Shown: positions 45,868 through 54,490 of the stretch, in pieces
Numbering within the stretch: position 1 is the first letter of the stretch
Layout: each line of letters starts with the position of its first letter
NCBI GenBank assembly: GCA_014305025.1
Contig: JACRTY010000001.1
Coordinates: forward strand, 51,577 to 115,576
Direction of reading: 5' to 3'
Length of the DNA: 64,000 nucleotides
Origin: Candidatus Nyctobacter psychrophilus
GTDB taxonomy: Bacteria; Vulcanimicrobiota; Vulcanimicrobiia; Vulcanimicrobiales; Vulcanimicrobiaceae
The notes under the pieces: generated by a model
Told to the model about the DNA's origin: nothing
The model's input: only the letters and a program-made list of their open reading frames with translations
Database searches by the model: none
Translations under genes and position numbers: made by a program

Positions 45868-45873
45868 TATACT
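45868..45873 (+). promoter_or_regulatory. Likely -10 element of the maf-mre operon
   Basis: TATACT 18 bases before the maf ATG. No convincing -35 is present. The predicted 5' leader would be about 12 bases, without a ribosome site. Confidence 0.4.
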
Positions 45874-45891
45874 AAATCAAACCAAATCCGC

Positions 45892-46494
45892 ATGCGTGAA
45901 CTCGACTCGGTCGTCTTGGCCAGTGCGTCGCCCCGGCGCCTCGCGCTGCTGGAGGCGCTTGGGCTGGACGTTGCCGTCGTGCCGAGCGGCGTCGTCGAAG
46001 GCGAGCGGGCCGGCCTGACGGCCTTGCCGTTGGCGGCGTTCCATGCGGCCGCCAAAGCGAACGCCGTTTCCGCAGGCGACCCGGAGGCCACCGTCGTGGC
46101 GGCCGATACGGTCGTCGACCGGGACGGCGCGATCCTGGGAAAACCGGCCGACGCGCAGGCCGCCCGAGCGATGTTGCGTTCGCTCGCCGGCCGGGAGCAC
46201 ATCGTACACACGGCCTATGCGCTGCGCGCGCCGGAAGGGAGGCTCGACGGCAACGCCAGCACGCGCGTCCGCTTCGCGCGTTTCGACGACGCGACCATCG
46301 AAGCGTACGTCGCGAGCGGCGAACCGTTCGACAAAGCCGGCGCATACGGCGTTCAAGGCCGTGGTGCGGCGCTGGTCGAGCGGATCGACGGCGATTTTTA
46401 TACGGTCATGGGCTTTCCCCTGGGCGACTTCATTCGGCGGCTGCCCGAACTTGGCTTGCGGCTGCCGCTGCAGCGGGCTGCCGTCCTCGCATGA
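45892..46494 (+). CDS. maf: Maf family nucleoside triphosphate pyrophosphatase
   Basis: House-cleaning enzyme that hydrolyses non-canonical or excess nucleotides. 200 residues: VVLASASPRRLALLEALGL, VVAADTVVDRDGAILGKPADAQAA with the catalytic Asp, and DKAGAYGVQGRGAALVERIDGDFYTVMGFPL. Commonly next to mreB, as here. ATGA overlap with mreB. Confidence 0.95.
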   Translation: MRELDSVVLASASPRRLALLEALGLDVAVVPSGVVEGERAGLTALPLAAFHAAAKANAVSAGDPEATVVAADTVVDRDGAILGKPADAQAARAMLRSLAGREHIVHTAYALRAPEGRLDGNASTRVRFARFDDATIEAYVASGEPFDKAGAYGVQGRGAALVERIDGDFYTVMGFPLGDFIRRLPELGLRLPLQRAAVLA

Positions 46495-47582
46495 CGTCGC
46501 TCGTTGCCGGGTTGCGCGCGACGATCAGCCCCGATATCGGGCTCGATCTGGGCACGGCCAATACGGTCGTCTACGAGCGCGGTGCAGGCGTTCTCGTCAG
46601 CGAGCCGTCCGTCGTCGCCTACGACACCCGCAGCGGCGAGATCATCGCCATCGGGCACGCCGCCAGAGAGATGGAAGGTCGCACGCCGCCTTCCGTCCGC
46701 GTCGTTCACCCGCTGCGCCGCGGTACGATCTCCGATTTTCGAGCGGCCCAAACGCTGGTCGCCCGCCTGGTCGACCGCACCCTCTCCTCGCGCCCCCGCC
46801 TGGCTCCGCGGCTCGTTGCCGCAATCCCCGGTTGCGCGACGGACATCGAGTGCAAGGCCGTCGAGCAGGCGGTGCGGGCGGCGGGAGCACGGTATACGAC
46901 CTACGTGCCGCAGGCGGTCGCGGCTGCCGTTGGGGCGGGGCTCGACGTGACCAGCCGCTGCGCGCAGATGGTCGTCAACATCGGTGGGGGGACGACGGAG
47001 ATCGCGATACTCGGCACGGCTGGGGTCATTGCGCTGGCCTCGGTTCCCATCGGCGGCGACCAGTTCGACCAGGCGATCGTGCACCGTCTGCGCCGCGAAT
47101 GCTTCGCCATCGGGCTGCCGACGGCCGAACGCCTAAAGTGCGAACTCGGCTACGCCGGACGGAGTCCGGGCCGCGGCACGGTGCTCGTCGACGGGAACGA
47201 CCTGCGCGACCGGGCGCCGCGCCGGCGGGAAGTGGCCGAAAGTTTGGTCGGCGAAGCGATGCAGGATGGACTGGCGCGTATCATGCGAGCAGCCACGGCC
47301 GTCATGGAGTCCGTCGAACCTGAGGTAGCCGCCGATCTGCTGGAGAGCGGCATCACGCTGACCGGAGGAGGGGCGCTGGTCCCCGGACTGGGAAGCGCCC
47401 TCAGCGCGCGGGCCAACGTCCCGGCAACCGTCGCGCCGGATCCGCTCACCTGCGTTGCGCGGGGGGCCGGCGAAATCTTGGGGTCGCCGACCCTGCACGA
47501 ACAGCTGCGGCCCCACGCTGACCGGTTCACGAGGTGGTACCAATCTTTACGTATCGGGATGAGAGAAAGCTATTCGCCGTAA
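46491..47582 (+). CDS. mreB: Rod-shape protein MreB (actin-like)
   Basis: Filament protein that guides lateral wall synthesis. 363 residues: IGLDLGTANTVVYERG (phosphate 1), DIECKAVEQAVRAAGA, MVVNIGGGTTEIAIL (phosphate 2), and GITLTGGGALVPGLG (adenosine). It differs from typical MreB in several blocks, e.g. PTAERLKCELGYAG, and has a longer C-terminus. Confidence 0.94.
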   Translation: MTSLVAGLRATISPDIGLDLGTANTVVYERGAGVLVSEPSVVAYDTRSGEIIAIGHAAREMEGRTPPSVRVVHPLRRGTISDFRAAQTLVARLVDRTLSSRPRLAPRLVAAIPGCATDIECKAVEQAVRAAGARYTTYVPQAVAAAVGAGLDVTSRCAQMVVNIGGGTTEIAILGTAGVIALASVPIGGDQFDQAIVHRLRRECFAIGLPTAERLKCELGYAGRSPGRGTVLVDGNDLRDRAPRRREVAESLVGEAMQDGLARIMRAATAVMESVEPEVAADLLESGITLTGGGALVPGLGSALSARANVPATVAPDPLTCVARGAGEILGSPTLHEQLRPHADRFTRWYQSLRIGMRESYSP

Positions 47583-48349
47583 TCGGTGCCGTCATCGTCG
47601 CTGCGGCCGTCGCTTTCGTTCAGCTCGACGCCCTCAAGGCCGGTAAACCGAGTCCCCTGGCGGTCACCGTTTCGTCGCTGGCCGTTGGAGTGCAAACGGC
47701 CGCAGCAGCCGTTGTCGGCGGGATTCGTCATGCCGCCGACGCCGTCGCGGCCGCGCCGCAGCTCGCCGCGCAAAATCGTTCGCTGCGGGCGCAGAACCGG
47801 CAGTTGCAAAGCGAGAACGCTCGGCTGCGTGAAGCGGTGGCCGCAGCGCCTGCCGTTCAAGCGATCGCCCAGGCGGCCGCCAATGAACCGGGCGGCATCG
47901 TGGCCGAGGTCATCGGCTACGACCCCGAAGCCGTGTCGCGTACGATCGTCCTCGACCGCGGGTCGAGCGAGGGCGTGAAACTCGATGACGGCGTGATCGA
48001 CGAGGATGGGGTCGTCGGGCGTGTCGTCAGCGTGGAGCCCTTGGAAAGTTCGGTTCTCCTGTTGACCGATGGCGCCAGCAAAGTGCCGGCCGTGGTGCAG
48101 CGTGGGCGCTGGTGGGGCATCGCCACCGGGACGAACTCGCGCATCGCGCTGCAGTACGTCTCACAGGACGCCAAGCTGCGCATCGGTGATGCCGTCGTGA
48201 CCGGAAAGGGGCGCTCGTTTCACGCCGGGCGTCCGGTCGGACGCATCGTTCGCATCGAACATCCGGCGGGGGCGCTGTACCAGACGGCCATTCTGGAACC
48301 CGCCGTCGACTTCGGACGCCTGACGCGGGTCGTGGTGCTCGCACCGTGA
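47534..48349 (+). CDS. mreC: Rod-shape protein MreC
   Basis: 271 residues. One membrane helix at about 13-30, a coiled coil at about 75-105 (AAQNRSLRAQNRQLQSENARL), and a beta-rich periplasmic domain (IVLDRGSSEGVKLDDGVIDEDGVVGRVVSVE). GTG start overlaps mreB by 49 bases. Confidence 0.92.
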   Translation: MVPIFTYRDERKLFAVIGAVIVAAAVAFVQLDALKAGKPSPLAVTVSSLAVGVQTAAAAVVGGIRHAADAVAAAPQLAAQNRSLRAQNRQLQSENARLREAVAAAPAVQAIAQAAANEPGGIVAEVIGYDPEAVSRTIVLDRGSSEGVKLDDGVIDEDGVVGRVVSVEPLESSVLLLTDGASKVPAVVQRGRWWGIATGTNSRIALQYVSQDAKLRIGDAVVTGKGRSFHAGRPVGRIVRIEHPAGALYQTAILEPAVDFGRLTRVVVLAP

Positions 48350-48933
48350 CCCGCCGCTCACCGCAGGACGTCGCGCGCACGCGCGCCTTTTGGCTCGCGA
48401 ACAAGCCGACGGAAACCGCGGCTCCGGCCTACGTCATCGAGCCGCCGAGCGGGTGGGTGGTCGCCGGGGCGCTCGCCCTCGCCCTGGCTTTGCAGACGGC
48501 GCTGGCGCCGTTCCTCGCCGTGCGCGGCGGCACGGTGTCGTTCGTCCTTCTGGTGGTCGCCTGGTTTGGCGTGCGGACCGGCAGCGTGCGCGGACTTGCT
48601 TTCGGTCTGCTGGCCGGGGCCTGCGAAGACGCCCTAGCCGGCACGACCGGGGTGGCGTGGACCTTCGCGACCGGCGTCGCGGGAGCGCTGGCCGGGCGAC
48701 TCGCGGGCACGTGGCTGTCCGATACGAAGCTGATCCTCGTACCGGGCGCCGCCGTCCTGACGATCGTCCGCTTTGCCCTGTTCACCGTGATTCTTCAAGG
48801 CGAAGGCCGACCGCTGACGCTCCCGGTCGACCACGTTGTGGCCCTCGCCTGGCAGGCGCTGCTCGACGCCGCGGTCGCCCTTCTCCTGCTCTGGCTGCGC
48901 CCCCAGCTCGTAACCCGTGCGAACCGCCGCTGA
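48346..48933 (+). CDS. mreD: Rod-shape protein MreD
   Basis: 195-residue membrane protein with a 35-residue soluble N-terminus and five to six hydrophobic segments; FGLLAGACEDALAGTTGV is the typical MreD helix block. GTG start in a GTGA overlap with mreC. Confidence 0.85.
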   Translation: MTRRSPQDVARTRAFWLANKPTETAAPAYVIEPPSGWVVAGALALALALQTALAPFLAVRGGTVSFVLLVVAWFGVRTGSVRGLAFGLLAGACEDALAGTTGVAWTFATGVAGALAGRLAGTWLSDTKLILVPGAAVLTIVRFALFTVILQGEGRPLTLPVDHVVALAWQALLDAAVALLLLWLRPQLVTRANRR

Positions 48934-50779
48934 AGCGCCGCGGCCGCTTGGCCTCGGCATGCCCAAGATCGTCGCCTTCGCGATCGCCGTGAGCCTGGCG
49001 CTTGCGGCGCTCGTCGCTCGCCTCACCCAAGTCCAGATCCTCGAAGGCGCGCGGTTTGCGGCGGCGGCTCGGGCCAATCAGATTCGGCGCATCCCCGTCG
49101 CCGCGCCGCGCGGCCGCATCTTCGACCGGCACGGCGTCGTCCTCGTGCGCAGCCGCCCCTCATTCGTGTGCGCGATGATTCCCTCGGACGTGCGCGACCC
49201 CGACGGCACGATGGACGAGTTGGCGCGCGTTCTGGGCATCCCGGCGAGCGTGCTGTGGCAGCGCCTATTGCACCACCGCGGCATCAACTACAAGAGTTTT
49301 GACGAGGTCGCGACCTACGAACCGTACGGCCCGATCGTCCTGGCGCACGATTTGACGACCACGCAAATGGCGCGTCTGGCCGAAGCGCAAGATGAACTGT
49401 CGGGCCTCGATCTCGAAGCGCAGCCGGTCCGCGACTATCCGTATCACAAGCTCGGCTCGCACTTTTTGGGCTACGTCGGCGCGATTACCGAAGACGAATA
49501 CGCGGCGCTGCGCAGCAAGGGGTACTCGCAGAACGACGTCGTCGGCAAAGACGGCCTCGAACAGCGTTACGACGCGTACTTGCGCGGGACGCCCGGCGGC
49601 GAGCAGATCGAGGTCAACGCGCAAGGCCAACTCGTCCGACGCCTGGGTCCCGTTGCCCCGGTCCCGGGCGACAGCTTAATACTGTCGGTCGATTGGCGCG
49701 TACAAGAACTCGCCGAAACGGCGCTGCGCGATCAACTCCTTGCGACCGGCAAACTGCGCGGCCGCCGGCTCGGCGGCGCGGTCGTCGTTCTGGATCCACG
49801 CGACGGCGGCATCCTGGCGATGGCGTCGTATCCGAACATCGACCCCAACGACTTCACGAACGGCATCAAGGAATCGACCTACGCCCGCTACCTGAACGAC
49901 CCGCTGCACCCCATGTACGATCGCGCGATCGCGGCGGCGACGCCGACCGGGTCGACCTTCAAGATGGTCACCGGTAGTGGCGCCATCACGTCGCGCGTGA
50001 TCGGTAAAGATCAAGTCCTGTATGATTCGGGAGCCTGGAACTGCCACGGCGTCACCTTCGTCGACATCGCCGCGGGCGGAATCGGCACGACGGACTTCAT
50101 CCACGCGCTGGCCGCGTCGTCGGACGGCTATTTCTATCAGCTTGGATACCGGCTGGGTCACGCGCGCTTGCGCTACTGGGCCCGGCAGTACGGTCTCGGG
50201 AAGGAGCTCGGCGTCGACATCCCCGGCGAATATCCGGGCAACTGGCCAACCAACGCCTGGTCGATGAAAGTCTACGGTCTGCCCCTGGAGCCAAGCGACG
50301 TGTGCCAACTCGGGATCGGGCAGGGCGCGATGCAGGCGACGCCGCTGCAGATGGCCGACGTCACGGCTACCGTCGTCAACGGCGGAACGCTCTATCGGCC
50401 GCACTTCGTCGCGGAGATCCGCAGTCCCGACGGCCGCATCGTCAAACGCTTCGAGCACGAAGTCATACGTCATGTGCCCGTCAGCCCCGAAGCCTTGCGT
50501 GAAGTGCGCGCCGGGATGAGTCAGGTCACCCAGCCGTGGGGCACGGCCTACGGCGAGGACGTTCCGGGCGTGCCCTACGGCGGCAAGACCGGCACCGCCG
50601 AAACCGACGGCGGCAACGGTCCCAATACGACCTGGTTCGTGGCTTACGCGCCCGCGCAGCACCCCAAACTCGCGATGGCGGTCTTCATGGAACGCTCCGG
50701 CGGCTACGGCGCCAACACCGCCGCTCCGGTCGCGCGCGCGATCATCGCGGGATATTTTCACGTGAAGCTGCCGCAATAG
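48917..50779 (+). CDS. mrdA: Penicillin-binding protein 2 (elongasome transpeptidase)
   Basis: Cross-links murein during elongation. 620 residues: membrane helix at about 17-38, pedestal domain with PRGRIFDRHGVVL, then the transpeptidase with S346-TFK, SSDGYFY (SxN-like variant) and GGKTGTAE. rodA, the usual partner, does not follow; a decayed gene does. Confidence 0.95.
   Translation: MRTAAEAPRPLGLGMPKIVAFAIAVSLALAALVARLTQVQILEGARFAAAARANQIRRIPVAAPRGRIFDRHGVVLVRSRPSFVCAMIPSDVRDPDGTMDELARVLGIPASVLWQRLLHHRGINYKSFDEVATYEPYGPIVLAHDLTTTQMARLAEAQDELSGLDLEAQPVRDYPYHKLGSHFLGYVGAITEDEYAALRSKGYSQNDVVGKDGLEQRYDAYLRGTPGGEQIEVNAQGQLVRRLGPVAPVPGDSLILSVDWRVQELAETALRDQLLATGKLRGRRLGGAVVVLDPRDGGILAMASYPNIDPNDFTNGIKESTYARYLNDPLHPMYDRAIAAATPTGSTFKMVTGSGAITSRVIGKDQVLYDSGAWNCHGVTFVDIAAGGIGTTDFIHALAASSDGYFYQLGYRLGHARLRYWARQYGLGKELGVDIPGEYPGNWPTNAWSMKVYGLPLEPSDVCQLGIGQGAMQATPLQMADVTATVVNGGTLYRPHFVAEIRSPDGRIVKRFEHEVIRHVPVSPEALREVRAGMSQVTQPWGTAYGEDVPGVPYGGKTGTAETDGGNGPNTTWFVAYAPAQHPKLAMAVFMERSGGYGANTAAPVARAIIAGYFHVKLPQ
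50754..50769. other. Weak parS-like match
   Basis: A TTTCACGTGAA core, 12 of 16 positions of the parS consensus, within the 3' end of mrdA. Confidence 0.2.
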
Positions 50780-50850
50780 GGCGGCCGTCGGCTTTCCTCG
50801 CGGCGTAGCCTGTGGCAGCAAAGGCGACGCTCGGCGCCGAACGCAGTAGC

Positions 50851-51474
50851 ATGATCGCGCACGACATTCGGCCCTCGGCGGCGGCGCAGCGCTTGTCGGG
50901 GGAGGGCGCATTCGAGATGCTACGCGCCGTCGGCCGGCATCCCCGATTTACGCGACGCGATCGCCGACTATGCGCCGCGCTTTCGCGGCATGGCGCCGTT
51001 CGCGCGCGAGAACGTGGTCGTCAGTCCGGGCTCAAGCCGTTGATTTGGAACGTGTTGTGCGCGCTGATCGATCCCGGGGACGGCGTGATCTTTGCCGATC
51101 CCGCGTATCCGGCGTACGATTCCTGTTCGCGCTATCTACAAGCGGAGGTTACGCCGATTCCCCTCGTTGAAGCGGCGGATTTTCGGCTCGATCTCGATCG
51201 GCTGGCTGCCACGATGAGCGGCCGCACGAAACTCCTGATCCTCAACTCACCGCATAATCCGACCGGCGGCGTTTTGACGCGCGGCGATCTCGAAACGATC
51301 GCGGATTTGGCCACCCGCCACGACGTCACCGTCGTTTCCGATGAAATCTACAGCCGCAATCTCTACGCCGGCCGGGGGTACATGCGCTTCTCATATGTGA
51401 ACTCGCTCGATGCCATCGCGCTTGCGGTCGAGCGCCTGCGCGACGCACTGCCGCGTTTCGAGCGCGCCGGATGA
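50851..51474 (+). pseudogene. Class I/II aminotransferase remnant with internal deletions
   Basis: The start (MIAHDIRPSAAAQRLSGEGAFEMLRA) and the core (DPGDGVIFADPAYPAYDS, LILNSPHNPTGGVL, VVSDEIYSRNLYAG) are clear aminotransferase blocks. About 45 residues are missing after AFEMLRA. The next piece (PDLRDAIADYAPRFRG ... VVVSPGS) is in another frame. After SRNLYAG the sequence jumps to the extreme C-terminus (YMRFSYVNSLDAIALAVERL), so the PLP-binding lysine and about 150 residues are gone. Confidence 0.85.
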
Positions 51475-52103
51475 GCGATCAAGATAAACGCGGCGGTCAC
51501 GGGGGCGACTCCGACGCGATCACGCGCGCTTTCGTGCGTAATGTGGTACTGCCGTGGTGGACCGGCTCCGGACTACTCGATTGGTACTGGCACCGGCGTG
51601 CGAACATCGAGCGTACCGCCGGCGCGCACGAATCGATGACGCACCTCCTGATGGCGACCGAAGGCGGCGTCGCGGCGCTGGGACCGCTCGTTTTCGAGAC
51701 CAACGCCACCTTGATCGCCGTCGTCGCAGCCGCGGCCGTCGCGCACCAAGCCACGGTCGTGTGGGACGTCGCCTACGCGAAGTCCCGGCGCAAGATCGGA
51801 CAATACGAACAACACACGCACAGCTTCATGGAAGTGCTGCCGTTCGTCACCGCGGCGTTTCTCGCGTTCATGTATCCGCGCGAAGCCGCTGCGCTCCTCG
51901 GGTTCTCTCCCGACACGCCGCGCCGCGGTCTGCGGTTCAAACACGATCCCCGTCCGCTGCACAGCGTTGCCGTCGTCGCAGCGTGCGGTCTTCTGGGAAT
52001 CGTGCCGCACGTGGAAGAGTTCATCCGCTGTCTACGCTTCGACCCGACGCTTGCGCCGCGAGCCGGGCACGCCCAGCGACGCCGCGGCGAAGAGGACGCG
52101 TAG
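51471..52103 (+). CDS. Polytopic membrane protein of unknown function
   Basis: 210 residues, about four hydrophobic segments. Conserved-looking His/Glu residues cluster near them: DWYWHRR, AGAHESMTHLLMATEGG, AVAHQATVVWD and YEQHTHSFMEVLPF. The pattern recalls di-metal membrane oxygenases, but I do not recognise the family. The ATG overlaps the dead aminotransferase's stop, and the frame is intact. Confidence 0.6.
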   Translation: MSDQDKRGGHGGDSDAITRAFVRNVVLPWWTGSGLLDWYWHRRANIERTAGAHESMTHLLMATEGGVAALGPLVFETNATLIAVVAAAAVAHQATVVWDVAYAKSRRKIGQYEQHTHSFMEVLPFVTAAFLAFMYPREAAALLGFSPDTPRRGLRFKHDPRPLHSVAVVAACGLLGIVPHVEEFIRCLRFDPTLAPRAGHAQRRRGEEDA

Positions 52104-52553
52104 ACGCGCTGCGTCGTCGAGCGCGCGTGCGCTGCGGACGTAGCGCGCATCGTACCCCTGTTTCTCGCATACCTACGCTTCTATGCGGTTGCGGCCGATG
52201 AAGCGCCGGCGACCGAGTTCCTCGCCGCACGGCTGACGCGCGACGAGTCCGTCATCTTCCTCGCTCATGAGGGCGAACAGGACCTCGGGTTCGCGCAACT
52301 GTATCCGACGTTCGCATCGCTGGAGCAAAAGCGTTTATGGATCCTCGAAGACCTCTTCGTCGTCCCTGAACGACGTCGGCACGGGATCGGTGCAGCATTG
52401 CTTTCGCGTGCCGAGCAGCATGGGCGCGAAACGGGCGCCGTGCGCTTACGACTGGAGACCGCGCACGATAACGCGTCGGCGCAGAGCCTCTATGAGGCCG
52501 CCGGTTGGCAGCGTGACGCGATATTTCTCGTCTACAACCGCGACCTGACGTAA
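52104..52553 (+). CDS. GNAT-family N-acetyltransferase without a normal start codon
   Basis: The frame after TAG 52101-52103 encodes a full GNAT domain: CAADVARIVPLFLAYLRFY, LGFAQLYPTF, WILEDLFVVPERRRHGIGAALL (acetyl-CoA loop RRRHGIG) and ASAQSLYEAAGWQRD. There is no in-frame ATG, GTG or TTG before the domain. The first codon after the stop is ACG, where homologues have ATG. Either ACG is used or the start was lost by one transition. Confidence 0.7.
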   Translation, partial: TRCVVERACAADVARIVPLFLAYLRFYAVAADEAPATEFLAARLTRDESVIFLAHEGEQDLGFAQLYPTFASLEQKRLWILEDLFVVPERRRHGIGAALLSRAEQHGRETGAVRLRLETAHDNASAQSLYEAAGWQRDAIFLVYNRDLT

Positions 52554-52695
52554 ACGGACTCCCGAGGGGTGAAAGTCCTCCGGGAAATCATAAGGTCGAC
52601 ACTTCAAGCACTATCGCAACGTGGTGCTGCAGTGCCGGTATTTCAGCCCCGGGCAAAGTCTGCGCATGCCGCAGCCGCACGTCGATGAGTTGACG
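52554..52695. other. Gene-free stretch with a GGTGAAAGTCC hairpin
   Basis: CCCGAGG-(GGTGAAAGT)-CCTCCGGG forms a bulged hairpin at about 52562-52585. The rest up to the trpS stop shows nothing clear. Confidence 0.3.
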
Positions 52696-53691
52696 TTACA
52701 CACGCATCGCCCGCTTTACGTCCGCGAGCGTTGCGCTCGCTACTTCCCGGGCGCGCTGCGCGCCGTCGGCGAGGATGCCGTCGACGTCGATCGCCTCAAG
52801 CTCAGTACGCCGTTCCCGCACCGGCTGCAAATAGGCGTTGAGGCGCTCGGCGAGCTGGCCCTTGCAATCCACGCATCCCAGCGCACCGCTACGGCAGCCC
52901 TCGGCGACCATGGGAACGAGCGCCGGGTCGGCGATGTGGTGCAGCGCGTAGACGGGACAGACTTCGGGACGGCCGGGGTCGTGGCGCCGAATCTTGAGCG
53001 GATCGGTGACCATCGTGCGCACCTTTTTCGTCGTCGTGGCTGCGTCATCGGCGAGATCGATCGTGTTGCCGTACGACTTCGACATCTTGCGGCCGTCAAG
53101 GCCAGGCACGTCGGGGAACTGCGATAGGGTAGCCTGGGGTTCGATCAGCACGCGCCCATAGGTATTGTTGAAGCGCCGCACGACTTCGCGTCCGAGTTCC
53201 AAGTGCGAGAGTTGATCTTTGCCCACGGGTACCGTATCGCCGCGCATCACCGCGACGTCGACCAACTGCAAGAGCGGATAACCGAGGAAACCGTAGGTCG
53301 CAATCTCGGGACCGAGTGCATTGATTTGGTCCTTAAACGTCGGGACGCGCTGCAGCCAGGCAACGGGTACGAGCATCGACAGCAACAGGTGCAACTCGGA
53401 AATCTGGGGCACGTGCGATTGAACGTACAGCGTCGACCGCGTGGGATCGACGCCCGTTGCGAGCCAGCCCAGGACGACTTCGCGAACGTTGGCGGCGAGG
53501 TCGGTCGTTCGTTCGTACGACGTCGTGAGCGCGTGGAGATCCGCGACTTCGTAGAACGTTTCGTTGTCGCGCGCAAAGGCGATCCACTGTGAGAGCGCAC
53601 CGACCAGATGCCCCAGATGCAACCGACCCGTCGGCCGCATGCCCGATACGATACGCCTACCGCGCGGCGAAGCGCTCTGTTCGGGAAGCAC
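52696..53691 (-). CDS. trpS: Tryptophan-tRNA ligase
   Basis: Class I synthetase, 331 residues: GMRPTGRLHLGHLVGAL (HIGH site), DQLSHLELGREVVRRFN, and GRKMSKSYGNTI (KMSKS site). LGCVDCKGQLAERLN holds the CxxC-type segment seen in many bacterial forms. Confidence 0.96.
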   Translation of the reverse strand: MLPEQSASPRGRRIVSGMRPTGRLHLGHLVGALSQWIAFARDNETFYEVADLHALTTSYERTTDLAANVREVVLGWLATGVDPTRSTLYVQSHVPQISELHLLLSMLVPVAWLQRVPTFKDQINALGPEIATYGFLGYPLLQLVDVAVMRGDTVPVGKDQLSHLELGREVVRRFNNTYGRVLIEPQATLSQFPDVPGLDGRKMSKSYGNTIDLADDAATTTKKVRTMVTDPLKIRRHDPGRPEVCPVYALHHIADPALVPMVAEGCRSGALGCVDCKGQLAERLNAYLQPVRERRTELEAIDVDGILADGAQRAREVASATLADVKRAMRV

Positions 53692-53734
53692 GACGCGCGT
53701 TTAGTCGCGTACCCGCCTCATTCTTTCCGCGGAG

Positions 53735-54490
53735 TCAATAAGCGACGCGCATGCCGCCGCGTTCTTGCGAATGCCCGATCTTTTCGCGCACGAAGGCGCG
53801 CGCCGCACGCACGGCTTCGTGAAGCGGCGCACCGCGCCCGAGCGCCGCGGCCAACGCTGCAGCGAGCAAACAGCCGGTACCGCGCAACGTCGCTTCGATG
53901 CGGCTGCCCTCTTCGAAGCGGAGCGTTCCTCCGCCGTCGGCCAGAACGTCGACCGGCGCGCCGGCGCGATGCCCACCCTTGACCAGGGCCGCTCCGCACC
54001 CGAGCGCCCGCAAGCGGCGCGCCGCGCCTTCCATGTCGGCGAGCGACTCGACCGGCTGTTCGCACAGTGCCGCCGCCTCGCTCATGTTCGGGGTCACGAC
54101 GTCCACCACAGGCAGCAGCGTCGTCCGGATGGCCTGCAGCGTCGCTTCATCGATGAACCGGCCGCCGGCACTGGGTCCGATGACCGGGTCGTACACGACC
54201 GGCACGGTCGCCGAAGCGAGGCGCGCGGCCACGACGTCGACCGTCGCCGCATCGAGCAAAACGCCCACCCGAAACGCCGCAATGTCCGCTTCGTGCAAGG
54301 CGTCGAATTGGGCGGCGATCAGCGCGGGCGCGACGGCGCCCGCGGCGTGCACGCCGTTCTGGTCCTGCGCCGTGACGCCGGCGACGACCCAGACGTTTGC
54401 GGTCCCGAGTTCGGCGAGCGCCTGCACCTCGAGCCCCAAGCCGGCCGCGTTCCACGGGTCGGTGCTGCCGACCGAGCAGACAACGGTCAC
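53735..54490 (-). CDS. thiD: Hydroxymethylpyrimidine/phosphomethylpyrimidine kinase
   Basis: Ribokinase-fold enzyme of thiamine synthesis. 251 residues: VCSVGSTDPWNAAGLGLEVQAL (GSDxSGGAG-like), VYDPVIGPSAGG, TPNMSEAAAL, VKGGHRAG and TLRGTGCLLAAALA with the anion hole and base. The first motif is degenerate compared with typical ThiD. ATGA-type overlap with thiE. Confidence 0.88.
   Translation of the reverse strand: MTVVCSVGSTDPWNAAGLGLEVQALAELGTANVWVVAGVTAQDQNGVHAAGAVAPALIAAQFDALHEADIAAFRVGVLLDAATVDVVAARLASATVPVVYDPVIGPSAGGRFIDEATLQAIRTTLLPVVDVVTPNMSEAAALCEQPVESLADMEGAARRLRALGCGAALVKGGHRAGAPVDVLADGGGTLRFEEGSRIEATLRGTGCLLAAALAAALGRGAPLHEAVRAARAFVREKIGHSQERGGMRVAY

Noticed and set aside
50754..50769. 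Second parS
   Set aside because: Only the central 11 bases match; inside the coding end of mrdA it may be chance. Kept only as a low-confidence feature.
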